Shown in pieces: positions 45,616 through 54,780 of a DNA stretch of 64,000 nucleotides (position 1 is the stretch's first letter; every line of letters starts with the position of its first letter). Under the pieces are notes generated by a model. That model searched no databases. It was not told the origin of the DNA and worked only from the letters and a program-made list of their open reading frames with translations. The stretch comes from Ignavibacteria bacterium. Its GTDB lineage: Bacteria; Bacteroidota; Ignavibacteria; Tepidaquicellales; Tepidaquicellaceae. The stretch is taken from NCBI GenBank assembly GCA_019187405.1, contig JABAQZ010000018.1, positions 1 to 64,000 of the forward strand, given 5' to 3'. The translations under genes and the position numbers were made by a program.

Positions 45616-46472
45616 ATTTTTTTTTTTTACTTCTTCCAAAAAATTTTAACTAATTTGTTATAAATTCAAAAATCATTCATCTTGTGATTGAGTTATTTTT
45701 ATTTTAAAATAATTTAATCCTCTCTATCTCACATCATCTGAAATTAAAATCTTCTTTATTATTCAAAGAACTAAATTGTTCCCTGATTATCTTTGAATCA
45801 AACACTATTTAATGTTAACTCATTTTGGTTTCTTGTAACAAACAAATTAAAATTTACTGGGAAAAATTACACTTTGATGCTGAATAATATTTACATCCGT
45901 CAAAAACCATTTGAAGTTGTAAAGTCAAACTAAAGTTATAAGTTTTCAATTTATTTGAAACCATAATTATTTTCACGAATCCCTCCAAACCTTATCTTTG
46001 CAAAGTAGAGGGCAGGAGTGGGATTTGTTTGAATATTAAAGAAATTTTGCTGACAATCATTTCTTAAGAAAAATATTATTAAATTGAAAATATCTTGGAT
46101 ACAAATGAATCATATTGTTGACAGCAATATTGTCGTTGTCTGAATTTATAAAAGCAATTTTGTGCTTAATGAATAGCTGTCAAGGTTTTGCCAGTTGAAC
46201 TTCTATTTTATTGTTGTCAACTTTCTGACTTTTAATTGTAAAAGTAAGAAATAAAGGAGTTTATGATTTCTGCATAAAAGGCACAATAAAATATTCAATT
46301 GCTGAATAGCTTTGGATTATATATTAATGATCAATTAAGGAATGATTTATTACTATTTACCTTTCAAATATTTTAGATATCTACCATCAGAGTTTTCTTC
46401 GATGTAGTTTTTAAACATTTACTTTTCTTATTAAAAATAATTATTTTAAAAAGACAATAAATATATTCATCA
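45616..46472. other. Long gene-free region between fabH and ispE
   Basis: 857 bp with no convincing coding frame or RNA gene. It starts with a T-run just after fabH and contains one inverted copy of the dispersed ~200-bp element (45896-46102). The rest is AT-rich; a short stretch with repeated TTGTTGACAGC/TTGTTGTCAAC-like words lies at about 46115-46225. Confidence 0.6.
45896..46102 (-). repeat. Dispersed ~200-bp intergenic element, copy 3 (inverted)
   Basis: Read on the minus strand it starts GTATCCAAGATATTTTCAAT, contains ATTGTCAGCAAAATTTCTTT and CAAATCCCACTCCTGCCCTC then CTTTGCAAAG, and ends in CTTTACAACTTCAAATGG then TGACGGA. It is closest to copy 1 in the GC-rich middle block. Confidence 0.78.
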
Positions 46473-47339
46473 TTGAAAACAAAACTGCAATCATTCGCAA
46501 AAATTAATCTGGGCTTAAGGATACTCGGAAAAAGAGAAGACGGTTATCATAATCTTGAGACGATTTTCTATCCTGTAAAACTTCATGATGATATTTACAT
46601 CCATATTGAACCTTCTGATAAAAATCTTAATACCGTAATTTTAAAATCCAATAAATCATTTATTCCTCTGAATAAAGACAATCTTTGTTATAAAGCTGTT
46701 GAGAAGTTTTTTATTTATTTCAGAATAAAAGAATTTTATAAAATTGAAATTGAACTTATTAAAAATATTCCTGTAGGCGGAGGGCTTGGAGGAGGAAGTT
46801 CTAATGCTGCTTCGGTGCTCAGGCATTTAATCAGATATTTTAATCTTAATATTGAAAATAACAGGGAAAAGTTAATGGAACTTGCGCTTTCACTCGGCAG
46901 CGATGTTCCTTTTTTTCTTGTGATGAAGCCTTGCTATGCTACTGGAAGGGGAGAAAAAATCAAAATACTAAAGAGTTTTTTAATAAAAGATTTAATACTT
47001 ATTGTAAATCCGAATCTTCACATTTCCACAAAATGGGCTTTTGAAAAACTGAAGCTGCCTTCTGAACCGATATCTAAGCCCGTTCTAAATACAGTTGACA
47101 GCTTTAATCAGAAAAATATTGGAGTATTTATCAATGATTTCGAAAGCATTGTGTTTCCTAAATATGAAATACTTAAGAAGATAAAAGACGAACTTTATGC
47201 ATCAGGTTGTTCGTTGGCATCTTTAAGCGGAAGCGGTGCAACTATGTACGCTATTTATGAGAATAAACAGAGAAAAGAAATGCTTAAGATGTTTGATTAC
47301 TACAAAGAACAAAAGTATTTTACTTACATCTCCGATTAA
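46473..47339 (+). CDS. ispE: 4-diphosphocytidyl-2-C-methyl-D-erythritol kinase
   Basis: A 288-residue GHMP kinase of the non-mevalonate isoprenoid pathway. The ATP-binding glycine-rich motif GGGLGGGSS spans 102-110 after 'KNIPV'. 'SFAKINLGLRILGKREDGYHNLETIF' is the IspE N-terminal signature, 'LGSDVPFF' follows, and 'LASLSGSGATMYAI' closes the substrate site. Start codon is TTG. It converges with the next gene across 1 bp. Confidence 0.95.
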   Translation: MKTKLQSFAKINLGLRILGKREDGYHNLETIFYPVKLHDDIYIHIEPSDKNLNTVILKSNKSFIPLNKDNLCYKAVEKFFIYFRIKEFYKIEIELIKNIPVGGGLGGGSSNAASVLRHLIRYFNLNIENNREKLMELALSLGSDVPFFLVMKPCYATGRGEKIKILKSFLIKDLILIVNPNLHISTKWAFEKLKLPSEPISKPVLNTVDSFNQKNIGVFINDFESIVFPKYEILKKIKDELYASGCSLASLSGSGATMYAIYENKQRKEMLKMFDYYKEQKYFTYISD

Positions 47340-47340
47340 T

Positions 47341-48207
47341 TCAGAAAGTAACTTTCATGTTTGCCACAGGAATAGTAAACTTTTCGCCGTCATAAGAATA
47401 AGCATTTTCCAAATGCACTCCGGTTTCTACCTTTAATTCTTTATTAAACATGGAAACGCTCCATGCAGCATCTGCAGCGCTTAATAAATGATTTACAATA
47501 ATGAGAGTAGAAGCAGTGGATCGCTTATTGTAATAATCGTTTGCCTGCTGCCTGTCATAAGAATAACTAGTAAACATATTAGTTTTATATGAGCCGTAAT
47601 TATTTCTGTTAACTACACTCAAATCGGCGTCAGCCCAGCCCGGAACAAAATTCTGATACTTTCCTATGAGCTCGTAATACTGCTGGTCGCCATAAGGCGG
47701 AAGCTGATGAGAAAAATTTAGTGACTCACAGTAATTAACCTGATGTCTGAGAACATCTTTATTTGCCGAAAGGTCTATACCTTCCGAGCCTTGAAAATTT
47801 TCATCTTTAAGCCAGCCAGCATATTTGTAAACGTCCCAGTTTTCATTTGCAAAATTCTGATAATAATCTGTCTGGTCGTCGCCTTTATTATCATAAACGA
47901 AATAAGCTGTCCAAAGTCCTGCTTCTATTGCAAAAAATATCCCGGCTTTTATAAAACTCTCTGCATAAAATTCCCCTGTGCCCGGAATTATTCCAGAAAA
48001 CAGCGCTCCGAGATATGGTGATTTCTCACCTTTCTTCTTAGAAGGGCTTTCCAAATTTAGATTACCTACCGAATTAACTTTACTATCCTGGTTGATGAGC
48101 TTTTCCTTTATTTCAAGCTTTTTGTATTGATTTGATTCCTGAGATATGACATTCAAATTGAAAACTAAAACCAAAATGAATGAAATTATAAATTTTATTT
48201 TTTGCAT
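47341..48207 (-). CDS. DUF5683-like envelope protein (paralogue A)
   Basis: A 288-residue protein with a signal peptide (cleavage near 23, NVISQ) and a central block 'SPYLGALFSGIIPGTGEFYAESFIKAGIFFAIEAGLWTAYF'. This matches 'SPALALLYSIILPGAGHFYLNRMDVGKYFLGADALSWLG' in the gene at 48953, so the two are paralogues. The block looks like the DUF5683 type: hydrophobic helices after a GxG turn. It is the last gene of the dsbD operon, 1 bp after truA-2. Function unknown. Confidence 0.72.
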   Translation of the reverse strand: MQKIKFIISFILVLVFNLNVISQESNQYKKLEIKEKLINQDSKVNSVGNLNLESPSKKKGEKSPYLGALFSGIIPGTGEFYAESFIKAGIFFAIEAGLWTAYFVYDNKGDDQTDYYQNFANENWDVYKYAGWLKDENFQGSEGIDLSANKDVLRHQVNYCESLNFSHQLPPYGDQQYYELIGKYQNFVPGWADADLSVVNRNNYGSYKTNMFTSYSYDRQQANDYYNKRSTASTLIIVNHLLSAADAAWSVSMFNKELKVETGVHLENAYSYDGEKFTIPVANMKVTF

Positions 48208-48208
48208 T

Positions 48209-48943
48209 TTAATATTTTATCTTATTTAAAAATAAAGCGTTAGCAGGTAAATAATGAATTTTAAATTTTTCTCCTTTGCAAATTAAATTTTTTATTTTAT
48301 CGGCATTCTCCTTGCCTCTTGCAATATCAAGTGTGCAGCCAAGCATTGCTCTAATCATAGAATGAAGAAATCTGTTGCCTGAAATTATAAATATAATTTC
48401 ATTTTTTAATTTTAAATACTTGTATTCAAGCTTAATTAAATCACAGTAAAATCCTGATTTATCTTCTTTGTTTTTGCATAATGATCTGAAATTTTTCTGA
48501 ATCTTTAAAAACTTTATGAAATCGTCGAGCTTCTTGAAATCCGGTATAAAATTTATTCTATAATAATGATTACTGTTTATAGATTTTTTTTGAGTGGTAA
48601 TCCTGTATATGTATTCACGGCTTTTGGCAGAATGTCTTGAATTAAATTTTTTACTTACTCTTGAAATTTTTTTAATTGTAATTGCATTATCGAGAATTGA
48701 ATTAACGGAATGCAATATTTTATGAATGTCAAACAATTTTTCCGAAAAAAAATTCGCCGTCTGATTATATGCGCTAACTTTTGTATCCGTCCTTCCGGCT
48801 GCAGTTAATTTAATTTCCTGCTTTAATACAGTCTTGAAAGCTGATTCAATCTTTTCCTGTATTGTATTAGTTGTATTTTTCTGTTTCTGCCATCCGAAAT
48901 AATTAAGTCCGTCATATTCAATGATCAGCTTATAATTATACAT
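48209..48943 (-). CDS. Second, divergent TruA-like pseudouridine synthase
   Basis: A 244-residue TruA homologue. Catalytic Asp53 is kept in GRTDTKVSA, but the usual GVHA is changed to KVSA. N-terminal 'LIIEYDGLNYFGWQKQ', 'FNSRHSAKSREYIYRI' and 'FLHSMIRAMLGCTLDIARGK' are family blocks. It is clearly different from the canonical copy at 19813-20556. It lies between two paralogous envelope-protein genes in the dsbD operon, an odd place for a tRNA enzyme. It may share the TruA target or act on other RNA sites. Confidence 0.88.
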   Translation of the reverse strand: MYNYKLIIEYDGLNYFGWQKQKNTTNTIQEKIESAFKTVLKQEIKLTAAGRTDTKVSAYNQTANFFSEKLFDIHKILHSVNSILDNAITIKKISRVSKKFNSRHSAKSREYIYRITTQKKSINSNHYYRINFIPDFKKLDDFIKFLKIQKNFRSLCKNKEDKSGFYCDLIKLEYKYLKLKNEIIFIISGNRFLHSMIRAMLGCTLDIARGKENADKIKNLICKGEKFKIHYLPANALFLNKIKY

Positions 48944-48952
48944 CTGTAATTA

Positions 48953-49708
48953 TCAGAAGTTTTTTGCTATGTTAATTTTAACGCCGTCAAAATCGAAATC
49001 TTTTGTATAAAGAAGTTCAGGTTCGAAATGCAATGAAGAGGATTTTTTATCCTTACTGGAAGCTATTAGATAGGCGCTGATACCACTGACTACTCTGTTT
49101 GCGATTAACAGACTTCCGAAAATAATTCTGCTGTTATATACTCTCTCGCTGCTTTTTCTCTGCTGCTCGTAAATGTTTTGATTGTTTGTATTATCCCAGT
49201 TCCAGTAATATTTATTCACATCGTAAAGCAAATGATATTCGCCGCGGAGAAGCTTGTCATTATTATACTGGTAAACATTTGAGAAGCTTCCAATGTTTGT
49301 ATAAAAATCGTCATCCTTGCCATCTTTGTCCGTAACTCCAGCATGCTCAACCGAATAAGTTCTCGAATCATCTCTTATATCGTCGCCGTAAACATTAAGC
49401 GAAATTAAACCAAGCCAAGATAATGCGTCTGCTCCGAGGAAATACTTGCCTACATCCATTCTGTTAAGATAAAAGTGACCTGCGCCGGGTAATATAATGG
49501 AGTATAACAAAGCAAGAGCAGGGGATTTATCTGATGCCTGTGATTTATTCCCAACATTAAGATTTTTTTTGCTTTGTTTGTAAGCGGAATATTTTTCTTT
49601 TAATTCCAGGTTTACGTAATCAGTGGACTGAGTTTCTTTTATTTGCGAAAAGCACACTGATGCTGTAAATAATATTATTGTTAAAAATATGGCAGCTTTA
49701 AATTTCAT
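48953..49708 (-). CDS. DUF5683-like envelope protein (paralogue B)
   Basis: A 251-residue protein with signal peptide (about 1-21, SVCFSQ) and the block 'SPALALLYSIILPGAGHFYLNRMDVGKYFLGADALSWLG' shared with the gene at 47341. Mature C-terminal part is Asn/Tyr/Asp-rich, then 'RVVSGISAYLIASS'. Its ATG overlaps the dsbD stop by 4 bp (ATGA), so it is translated with dsbD. Function unknown; an envelope role next to a thiol-disulfide system is plausible. Confidence 0.72.
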   Translation of the reverse strand: MKFKAAIFLTIILFTASVCFSQIKETQSTDYVNLELKEKYSAYKQSKKNLNVGNKSQASDKSPALALLYSIILPGAGHFYLNRMDVGKYFLGADALSWLGLISLNVYGDDIRDDSRTYSVEHAGVTDKDGKDDDFYTNIGSFSNVYQYNNDKLLRGEYHLLYDVNKYYWNWDNTNNQNIYEQQRKSSERVYNSRIIFGSLLIANRVVSGISAYLIASSKDKKSSSLHFEPELLYTKDFDFDGVKINIAKNF

Positions 49709-51546
49709 TTATCTGATGTATATTTTTGAAGTGAATTTATTTTTTCTTTAAAGTCTTCAGGTTTAAGAAAACCTGTAACCCGCAAATCTTTATATTCTTC
49801 TCCCGATTGATTCATAAAGATTACAACCGGCAATCCTTTAATATCAAATTTTTCCGTTATTGCGGAATTTTCTTTTGTAAGATCAATCTTAATGTTGTTA
49901 AGTCTGCCTGAAAGTTCTACAATTTCCGGATCAGTATAGGTATATTCATCTAGCTCTTTGCATTGTGCGCACCAGTCTGCATAAAAATCTATCATTACAG
50001 GTTTGTTCCCGGTTTTTATGCTGTTGTCAACAGCTTCAAGCGAGTTCAATACAGACCATTTTACTTCTGATTCAGCTTCTTTGGGTTTTAAATTCCATGT
50101 CCCGAAAATCACTGCAACTATTGCAATAATATATTTTATTTTTGAAAAAACAGGTGATGAATACCCTTTCTTATCTATTAAAATCAAATAAGCGCCAGAT
50201 AAAATAATATACAATGGAAATATAATATTGAAAACATTATCAGGAAAAAGCGGAGCTAAGGTGTTTAAAGCCATTCCAAAAAGTATAAGTCCAAAGATAA
50301 TCTTAACTCCTTCCATCCATTCGCCCGAACGCGGAAGCTTACTGATCGAACTTGATGATGCAGCGAGAAAAATGTAAGGGAATCCTAATCCAAGTGACAA
50401 TACAAAAAACAAAAGAAAACCGGTAAATGCATTTCCTATTTTTCCCACATAAACAAGCAGACTTAATACGAAAGGTCCAATACATGGCGCAGCAATAAAT
50501 CCAACGGTTAATCCCATTAAAACTGAGCCGAAATATCCCGACCTGTTTTTATTTCCCATTAATGCCAGACTTTGCGGAACTTTGATCTCAAACAATCCAA
50601 ACATGCTTGTACCCAATGCAAAAAGAATCAGAGCAATGACAATTATCACAACCGGATTCTGCAAAGCTGTTCCAAGCAGACTGCCTGTAAGAGCTGCAAA
50701 AACACCGAGAAAAGAATAAGTTACCGACATTCCAAGCGCATAAAAAATACCCATCAAAATACTTTGTGACTTGCTTCCGCTGCTCTGTGCGCCAAAGAAA
50801 CTGACGGTAATTGGAATGAGCGGATAAACGCATGGAGTTAAATTTAAAGCAAGTCCACCCAGAAATATAAGGATCAAACTGACAAACATTCCTTTTTCTT
50901 CAATCCAATTAGATACCTGGTCTTCTTCTGAAGCCGGTTTATCCGAACGTGTGTTTTCTGTCAGTTTTCTCTCTTGTGATTTTTCATTACTTGCATTTAT
51001 CGAAGGTTTAGAGAAATCAATTTTTCCAAAAATATCTGAATTAGTCAACTTGCCGGATTCACTGCTGATTAAAATATCAAGTTTTTCATTTATTGTCTTG
51101 GGAGGAAAACAAGTCTTATCATCGCAAGCCTGATATGTAAATGATATGCTGAGATCGTATTTCCCATTTTGAAGATTCGATAATGGTAAGAAACTAACTC
51201 CGGCAATAATTTCATCTTCGTAAACATTAATTTCATTTTCTGAAAATTCGAATTTCAGTTTTTTATCCTGCGGAAAATAAGTATTTACAAGTTTGAAATT
51301 TTCAGATTCTGAAACAATTGATGTTGCTATCAGGTCTGGATCATCCACTTTAAATGAATTGATATGGAATTTTTCCTTTATGGATATTTTTATTGCAACT
51401 TTAACGGTATCAGAGTTTAAATAGCTGTCTTTATTTTTAAAAAATTCAAGAGTTGCATATCCAGGATTTTGAGAAAACGAGGTTAATGGGATAAGTAAAA
51501 GTATACAATTGAGCAGAAAAAATCTAATTGAACTTGTCACCGACAT
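49705..51546 (-). CDS. dsbD: Thiol:disulfide interchange protein DsbD
   Basis: I start at the ATG at 51546 (613 residues), which gives a signal peptide (MSVTSSIRFFLLNCILLLIPLTSFSQ). An upstream ATG would add 27 residues. The N-terminal DsbD-alpha-like domain has a Cys pair region 'ACDDKTCFPP'. A central eight-helix membrane domain has the redox cysteines in 'LTPCVYPLIPI' and 'AAPCIGPFVL'. The C-terminal thioredoxin domain has 'DFYADWCAQCKELD' (CAQC). It moves electrons from cytoplasmic thioredoxin to envelope proteins. It heads a four-gene operon. Confidence 0.95.
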   Translation of the reverse strand: MSVTSSIRFFLLNCILLLIPLTSFSQNPGYATLEFFKNKDSYLNSDTVKVAIKISIKEKFHINSFKVDDPDLIATSIVSESENFKLVNTYFPQDKKLKFEFSENEINVYEDEIIAGVSFLPLSNLQNGKYDLSISFTYQACDDKTCFPPKTINEKLDILISSESGKLTNSDIFGKIDFSKPSINASNEKSQERKLTENTRSDKPASEEDQVSNWIEEKGMFVSLILIFLGGLALNLTPCVYPLIPITVSFFGAQSSGSKSQSILMGIFYALGMSVTYSFLGVFAALTGSLLGTALQNPVVIIVIALILFALGTSMFGLFEIKVPQSLALMGNKNRSGYFGSVLMGLTVGFIAAPCIGPFVLSLLVYVGKIGNAFTGFLLFFVLSLGLGFPYIFLAASSSSISKLPRSGEWMEGVKIIFGLILFGMALNTLAPLFPDNVFNIIFPLYIILSGAYLILIDKKGYSSPVFSKIKYIIAIVAVIFGTWNLKPKEAESEVKWSVLNSLEAVDNSIKTGNKPVMIDFYADWCAQCKELDEYTYTDPEIVELSGRLNNIKIDLTKENSAITEKFDIKGLPVVIFMNQSGEEYKDLRVTGFLKPEDFKEKINSLQKYTSDK

Positions 51547-51670
51547 AGATTGAGCGGAACTAAAAAATAATTTTAAAAGGTTTAAAAAACTTAATTTTGG
51601 ACAATATAACATATTTTCGATTAACAAGATACTAAAAATATTAGTTTCTGATTAAAAAATAAATGAAACC

Positions 51671-51702
51671 TTGACTTTGCTATGCAATTTAGTGTATATT
51701 TG
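51671..51702 (+). promoter_or_regulatory. Bacteroidota-type promoter of the 82-residue gene
   Basis: TTG (51671-51673) and TATATTTG (51695-51702) are 21 nt apart, an excellent match to TTG/TAnnTTTG. The predicted leader before the TTG start at 51797 is about 90 nt. Confidence 0.7.
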
Positions 51703-51796
51703 TATAGGAAAACAATCAAAAAAGTTTGAAATTTCACTAAAATTGCATAAAATCAGTTATTCCTTAAATTATTAATCAAAACCAGGAGACTAAAAA

Positions 51797-52045
51797 TTGA
51801 AACCAGTAGTAAAATCTAAAAGTGACAACCCTTTGAGCGAGTTAATTGATGATAATGTATATAATACTTTGAAGAAGTATAAACTCCTTGATGAAAAAGC
51901 TATAAGAGATTATAAAATAAGACAGATGTATAAAGAGATGAGAAGGGAAATGAGTGCCGGTGAAGCTATTGATAAAATTCAGGAATTATTCCCTTATCTT
52001 CAGTTCGATACGATAAGAAAGATTGTTTACCAGGTTTCTAAGTAA
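51797..52045 (+). CDS. Small conserved-looking helical protein
   Basis: An 82-residue basic, mostly alpha-helical protein ('IRDYKIRQMYKEMRREMSAGEAIDKIQELFPYLQFDTIRKIVYQ'). The C-terminal half reads like a helix-turn-helix, so DNA binding is possible. Start TTG at 51797 is supported by an AGGAG Shine-Dalgarno at 51784-51788, unusual in this group, by a good upstream promoter and by a terminator just downstream. It therefore appears to be an independently expressed gene. I do not recognise the family. Confidence 0.75.
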   Translation: MKPVVKSKSDNPLSELIDDNVYNTLKKYKLLDEKAIRDYKIRQMYKEMRREMSAGEAIDKIQELFPYLQFDTIRKIVYQVSK

Positions 52046-52070
52046 AATAATCAAATAGCAGTGAATTTAA

Positions 52071-52103
52071 AGTCGTCCTATAATTACATAGGCCGGCTTT
52101 TTT
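52071..52103 (+). terminator. Intrinsic terminator after the 82-residue gene
   Basis: Stem AGTCGTCCTAT/ATAGGCCGGCT with one mismatch and one G-T pair, 6-nt loop, then TTTTTTATTT. Confidence 0.8.
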
Positions 52104-52116
52104 ATTTATAAAAGAC

Positions 52117-52935
52117 ATGATTTTAAATTATAATCATACAGAAAAGATATTGACCGAATTTCTGAAAAATGAAATTTTCAGAACGGGCATCAAAAAAGCC
52201 GTCATCGGACTTTCCGGAGGAATTGATTCAGCAGTTTCTGCATATCTGACAGCAAGAGCCATAGGCAGTAAAAATTTAACTTGTCTTCTGATGCCTTATA
52301 AAACCAGCAGCCGAGAAAGCGTTTCTGATGCTATGAAAGTAGTAAGAAATCTGAAAGTGCGACATAAATTAATAGAAATAACCAAAACGGTGAATTCATT
52401 TTCTGGTATTATCGGAGATTCAAATATTTCAAAAATTAGATTAGGCAACATAATGGCAAGGATAAGGATGATACTTTTATATGATGAATCTGCTAAAATA
52501 AATGCTTTGGTAATCGGAACCGGGAATAAAACGGAAATACTTCTGGGATATTCTACTTTGTTCGGTGATGCAGCATGCGCCATAAATCCGATCGGAGATC
52601 TTTACAAAACACAGATATTCGGACTTGCAAGGCATCTCGGAATTCCTGAAAGTATAATAAATAAAAAACCTTCTGCAGATTTATGGACAGGACAGACAGA
52701 TGAAGGAGATTTCGGATTTACTTATGAAAAAGCGGACAATTATTTGTTTAATAAAATAGATGAAAGAAAATCGGATGCAGAATTAAAAAAATTGGGATTT
52801 GATGAAAAGTTCATGAAAAAAATAAATTCAATGGTAATCAGAAATCAATTCAAAAGATTACCACCGTTAATTGCCAAAATATCAAACAGAACAGTAAATG
52901 TTGATTTTAGATATAACAGGGACTGGAACACGTAA
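52117..52935 (+). CDS. nadE: NAD+ synthase, ammonia-dependent type
   Basis: A 272-residue enzyme that amidates nicotinate-adenine dinucleotide to NAD+. PP-loop SGGIDSA at 33-39, 'RMILLYDESAKINALVIGTGNKTEILLGYSTLFGD' and 'PSADLWTGQTDEGDFGFTYE' are specific. There is no N-terminal nitrilase/glutaminase domain, so free ammonia is the likely amide donor. Length is normal for the short form. Confidence 0.95.
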   Translation: MILNYNHTEKILTEFLKNEIFRTGIKKAVIGLSGGIDSAVSAYLTARAIGSKNLTCLLMPYKTSSRESVSDAMKVVRNLKVRHKLIEITKTVNSFSGIIGDSNISKIRLGNIMARIRMILLYDESAKINALVIGTGNKTEILLGYSTLFGDAACAINPIGDLYKTQIFGLARHLGIPESIINKKPSADLWTGQTDEGDFGFTYEKADNYLFNKIDERKSDAELKKLGFDEKFMKKINSMVIRNQFKRLPPLIAKISNRTVNVDFRYNRDWNT

Positions 52936-53008
52936 TCAATTATTAATTAAAATTGCAAATCAACTTTATAATTTACCCATTCATAAAAGTTGATAAATTA
53001 AATTTAAT

Positions 53009-54673
53009 TTGAACAAATTATTTGTTGTAATATTAATCTTCATTTTCAGTTCGTTTGCTTGCGGACAACTGCCGGAATATTCAAACGGTGCAATAAGCTC
53101 AGCTAACGAACTTGCAACAAAAGCAGGAATTGATGTTTTACAAAAGGGTGGAAATGCTATAGATGCGGCAGTTGCTGTAGGATTTGTCCTTGCAGTTGTT
53201 TATCCGCAGGCGGGAAATATCGGTGGCGGAGGATTTATGGTGATTCATTTGAGCAGCGGTCTTAATACGTCTATAGATTACAGAGAAAAAGCGCCTTCAA
53301 ATGCACAAAGAAATATGTATCTGGATAATTCAGGAAATGTAATTCCCGGATTAAGTACGACGGGAAATCTTGCAGCCGGCGTTCCGGGATCAGTTGCAGG
53401 AATGCTGTATGCTCTTGAAAAATACGGGACAAAGAGTATTTACGAAATTCTTGGATATTCCGTAAACATTGCTGATACCGGATTTTACATTAATAAACAG
53501 CTTGCAGACAATCTTAATGCATACTCAAATGAGTTTTCAATGTTTGAAGGAACGAGAAAAATTTTTGGAAAAAATTTTAACGAAGGCGAACTGCTTGTTC
53601 AAAAAGATCTTGCAAATACTTTAAAGGAAATTAGAGACAATGGCGTGAAAGGATTTTATGAAGGAAGAATTGCCGATATTATTGTTTCTGAAATGATTAA
53701 AACAGGAGGTATCATTAATCATGATGATCTTAGGAATTACCGTCCGGTTGAAAGAGAACCAATTACAGGAACTTACAGGAATTTTCAAATTTATTCAATG
53801 GGTCCGCCAAGCAGCGGTGGTATTAGCCTCATTTATTTGCTGAATATTCTTGAAAATTATGACTTGAAAAAATATGGTTACGGAAGTACAAAAAGCATTC
53901 ATCTAATGACTGAAGCGATGAGAAGAGTTTATGCAGACAGAAGCGAGTTTATGGGAGATGCAGATTTTGTGAACGTCCCTGCCGATATATTAACTTCCAA
54001 AGTATATGCGCAAAGGAGAATGGAAGATTATTCAGAAAACATTGCAACTCCCAGCAGCATGGTAAGTCCGGGAGATGCATATTATAAGGAGAGTGATCAG
54101 ACGACGCATTACAGCGTCGCAGATAAAAATGGGAATATCGTGTCAGTTACCACCACTATAAATGATTTGTTCGGAAATAAAGCCGTAGTTGACGGAGCAG
54201 GATTTTTTCTTAATAATGAAATGGATGATTTTGTTTCGAAACCCGGTGTCCCCAATATTTACGGATTAGTAGGAAGTGAAGCAAACTCGATTGAACCCGG
54301 AAAGAGAATGCTTAGTTCAATGACTCCTACAATAATTTTCAAAAACAATAAACCGTTTCTTGTATTGGGCTCACCCGGCGGAGGAAGGATTATAACCGCA
54401 GTATTGCAGACTATAATAAACATCATTGATCATGAGATGACGCTTGATGCTGCAATTGACATTTCGAGATTTCATCATCAGTGGTTACCGGATGAAATTC
54501 AGACTGAAAAAGGATTTCCGGTAAATGATGTTAAAGAAGAACTTGTTAAAATGGGATACAAAATAAAGGAGTTGAACAATTTTGGCAGGATAGACGCCGT
54601 TATTTTCAACAAGAATGGCAGTATGTCAGCTTATTCCGACAGCAGAGGCTCAGGTAAAGCATTGGGATTTTAA
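53009..54673 (+). CDS. ggt: Gamma-glutamyltransferase
   Basis: A 554-residue envelope enzyme that splits or transfers the gamma-glutamyl group of glutathione and related peptides. The autoprocessing nucleophile is Thr365 in 'QTTHYSVADKNGNIVSVTTTIN'. 'GGNAIDAAVAVGFVLAVVYPQAGNIGGGGFMV' and the C-terminal 'PGGGRI' are family blocks. Signal peptide about 1-19; a Cys at the end of it (SSFAC) is a weak lipobox candidate. Start codon TTG at 53009. Confidence 0.95.
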   Translation: MNKLFVVILIFIFSSFACGQLPEYSNGAISSANELATKAGIDVLQKGGNAIDAAVAVGFVLAVVYPQAGNIGGGGFMVIHLSSGLNTSIDYREKAPSNAQRNMYLDNSGNVIPGLSTTGNLAAGVPGSVAGMLYALEKYGTKSIYEILGYSVNIADTGFYINKQLADNLNAYSNEFSMFEGTRKIFGKNFNEGELLVQKDLANTLKEIRDNGVKGFYEGRIADIIVSEMIKTGGIINHDDLRNYRPVEREPITGTYRNFQIYSMGPPSSGGISLIYLLNILENYDLKKYGYGSTKSIHLMTEAMRRVYADRSEFMGDADFVNVPADILTSKVYAQRRMEDYSENIATPSSMVSPGDAYYKESDQTTHYSVADKNGNIVSVTTTINDLFGNKAVVDGAGFFLNNEMDDFVSKPGVPNIYGLVGSEANSIEPGKRMLSSMTPTIIFKNNKPFLVLGSPGGGRIITAVLQTIINIIDHEMTLDAAIDISRFHHQWLPDEIQTEKGFPVNDVKEELVKMGYKIKELNNFGRIDAVIFNKNGSMSAYSDSRGSGKALGF

Positions 54674-54780
54674 ATTTCAATTTTCGGAGCTTTTACTTTT
54701 GAAAAGATTTATTTTTTTTTGCATGTTCTCAATAATTTAACCTAATAGAATTTAAAAATTTTTGTCTTAATTATTCTTTC

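Noticed and set aside
45616-46472. Degraded gene between fabH and ispE
   Set aside because: No frame shows residual similarity to a known protein; part of the gap is the dispersed element.
51547-51627. Upstream ATG adding 27 residues to DsbD
   Set aside because: The signal peptide starts at the ATG at 51546; the extra residues look like untranslated leader.
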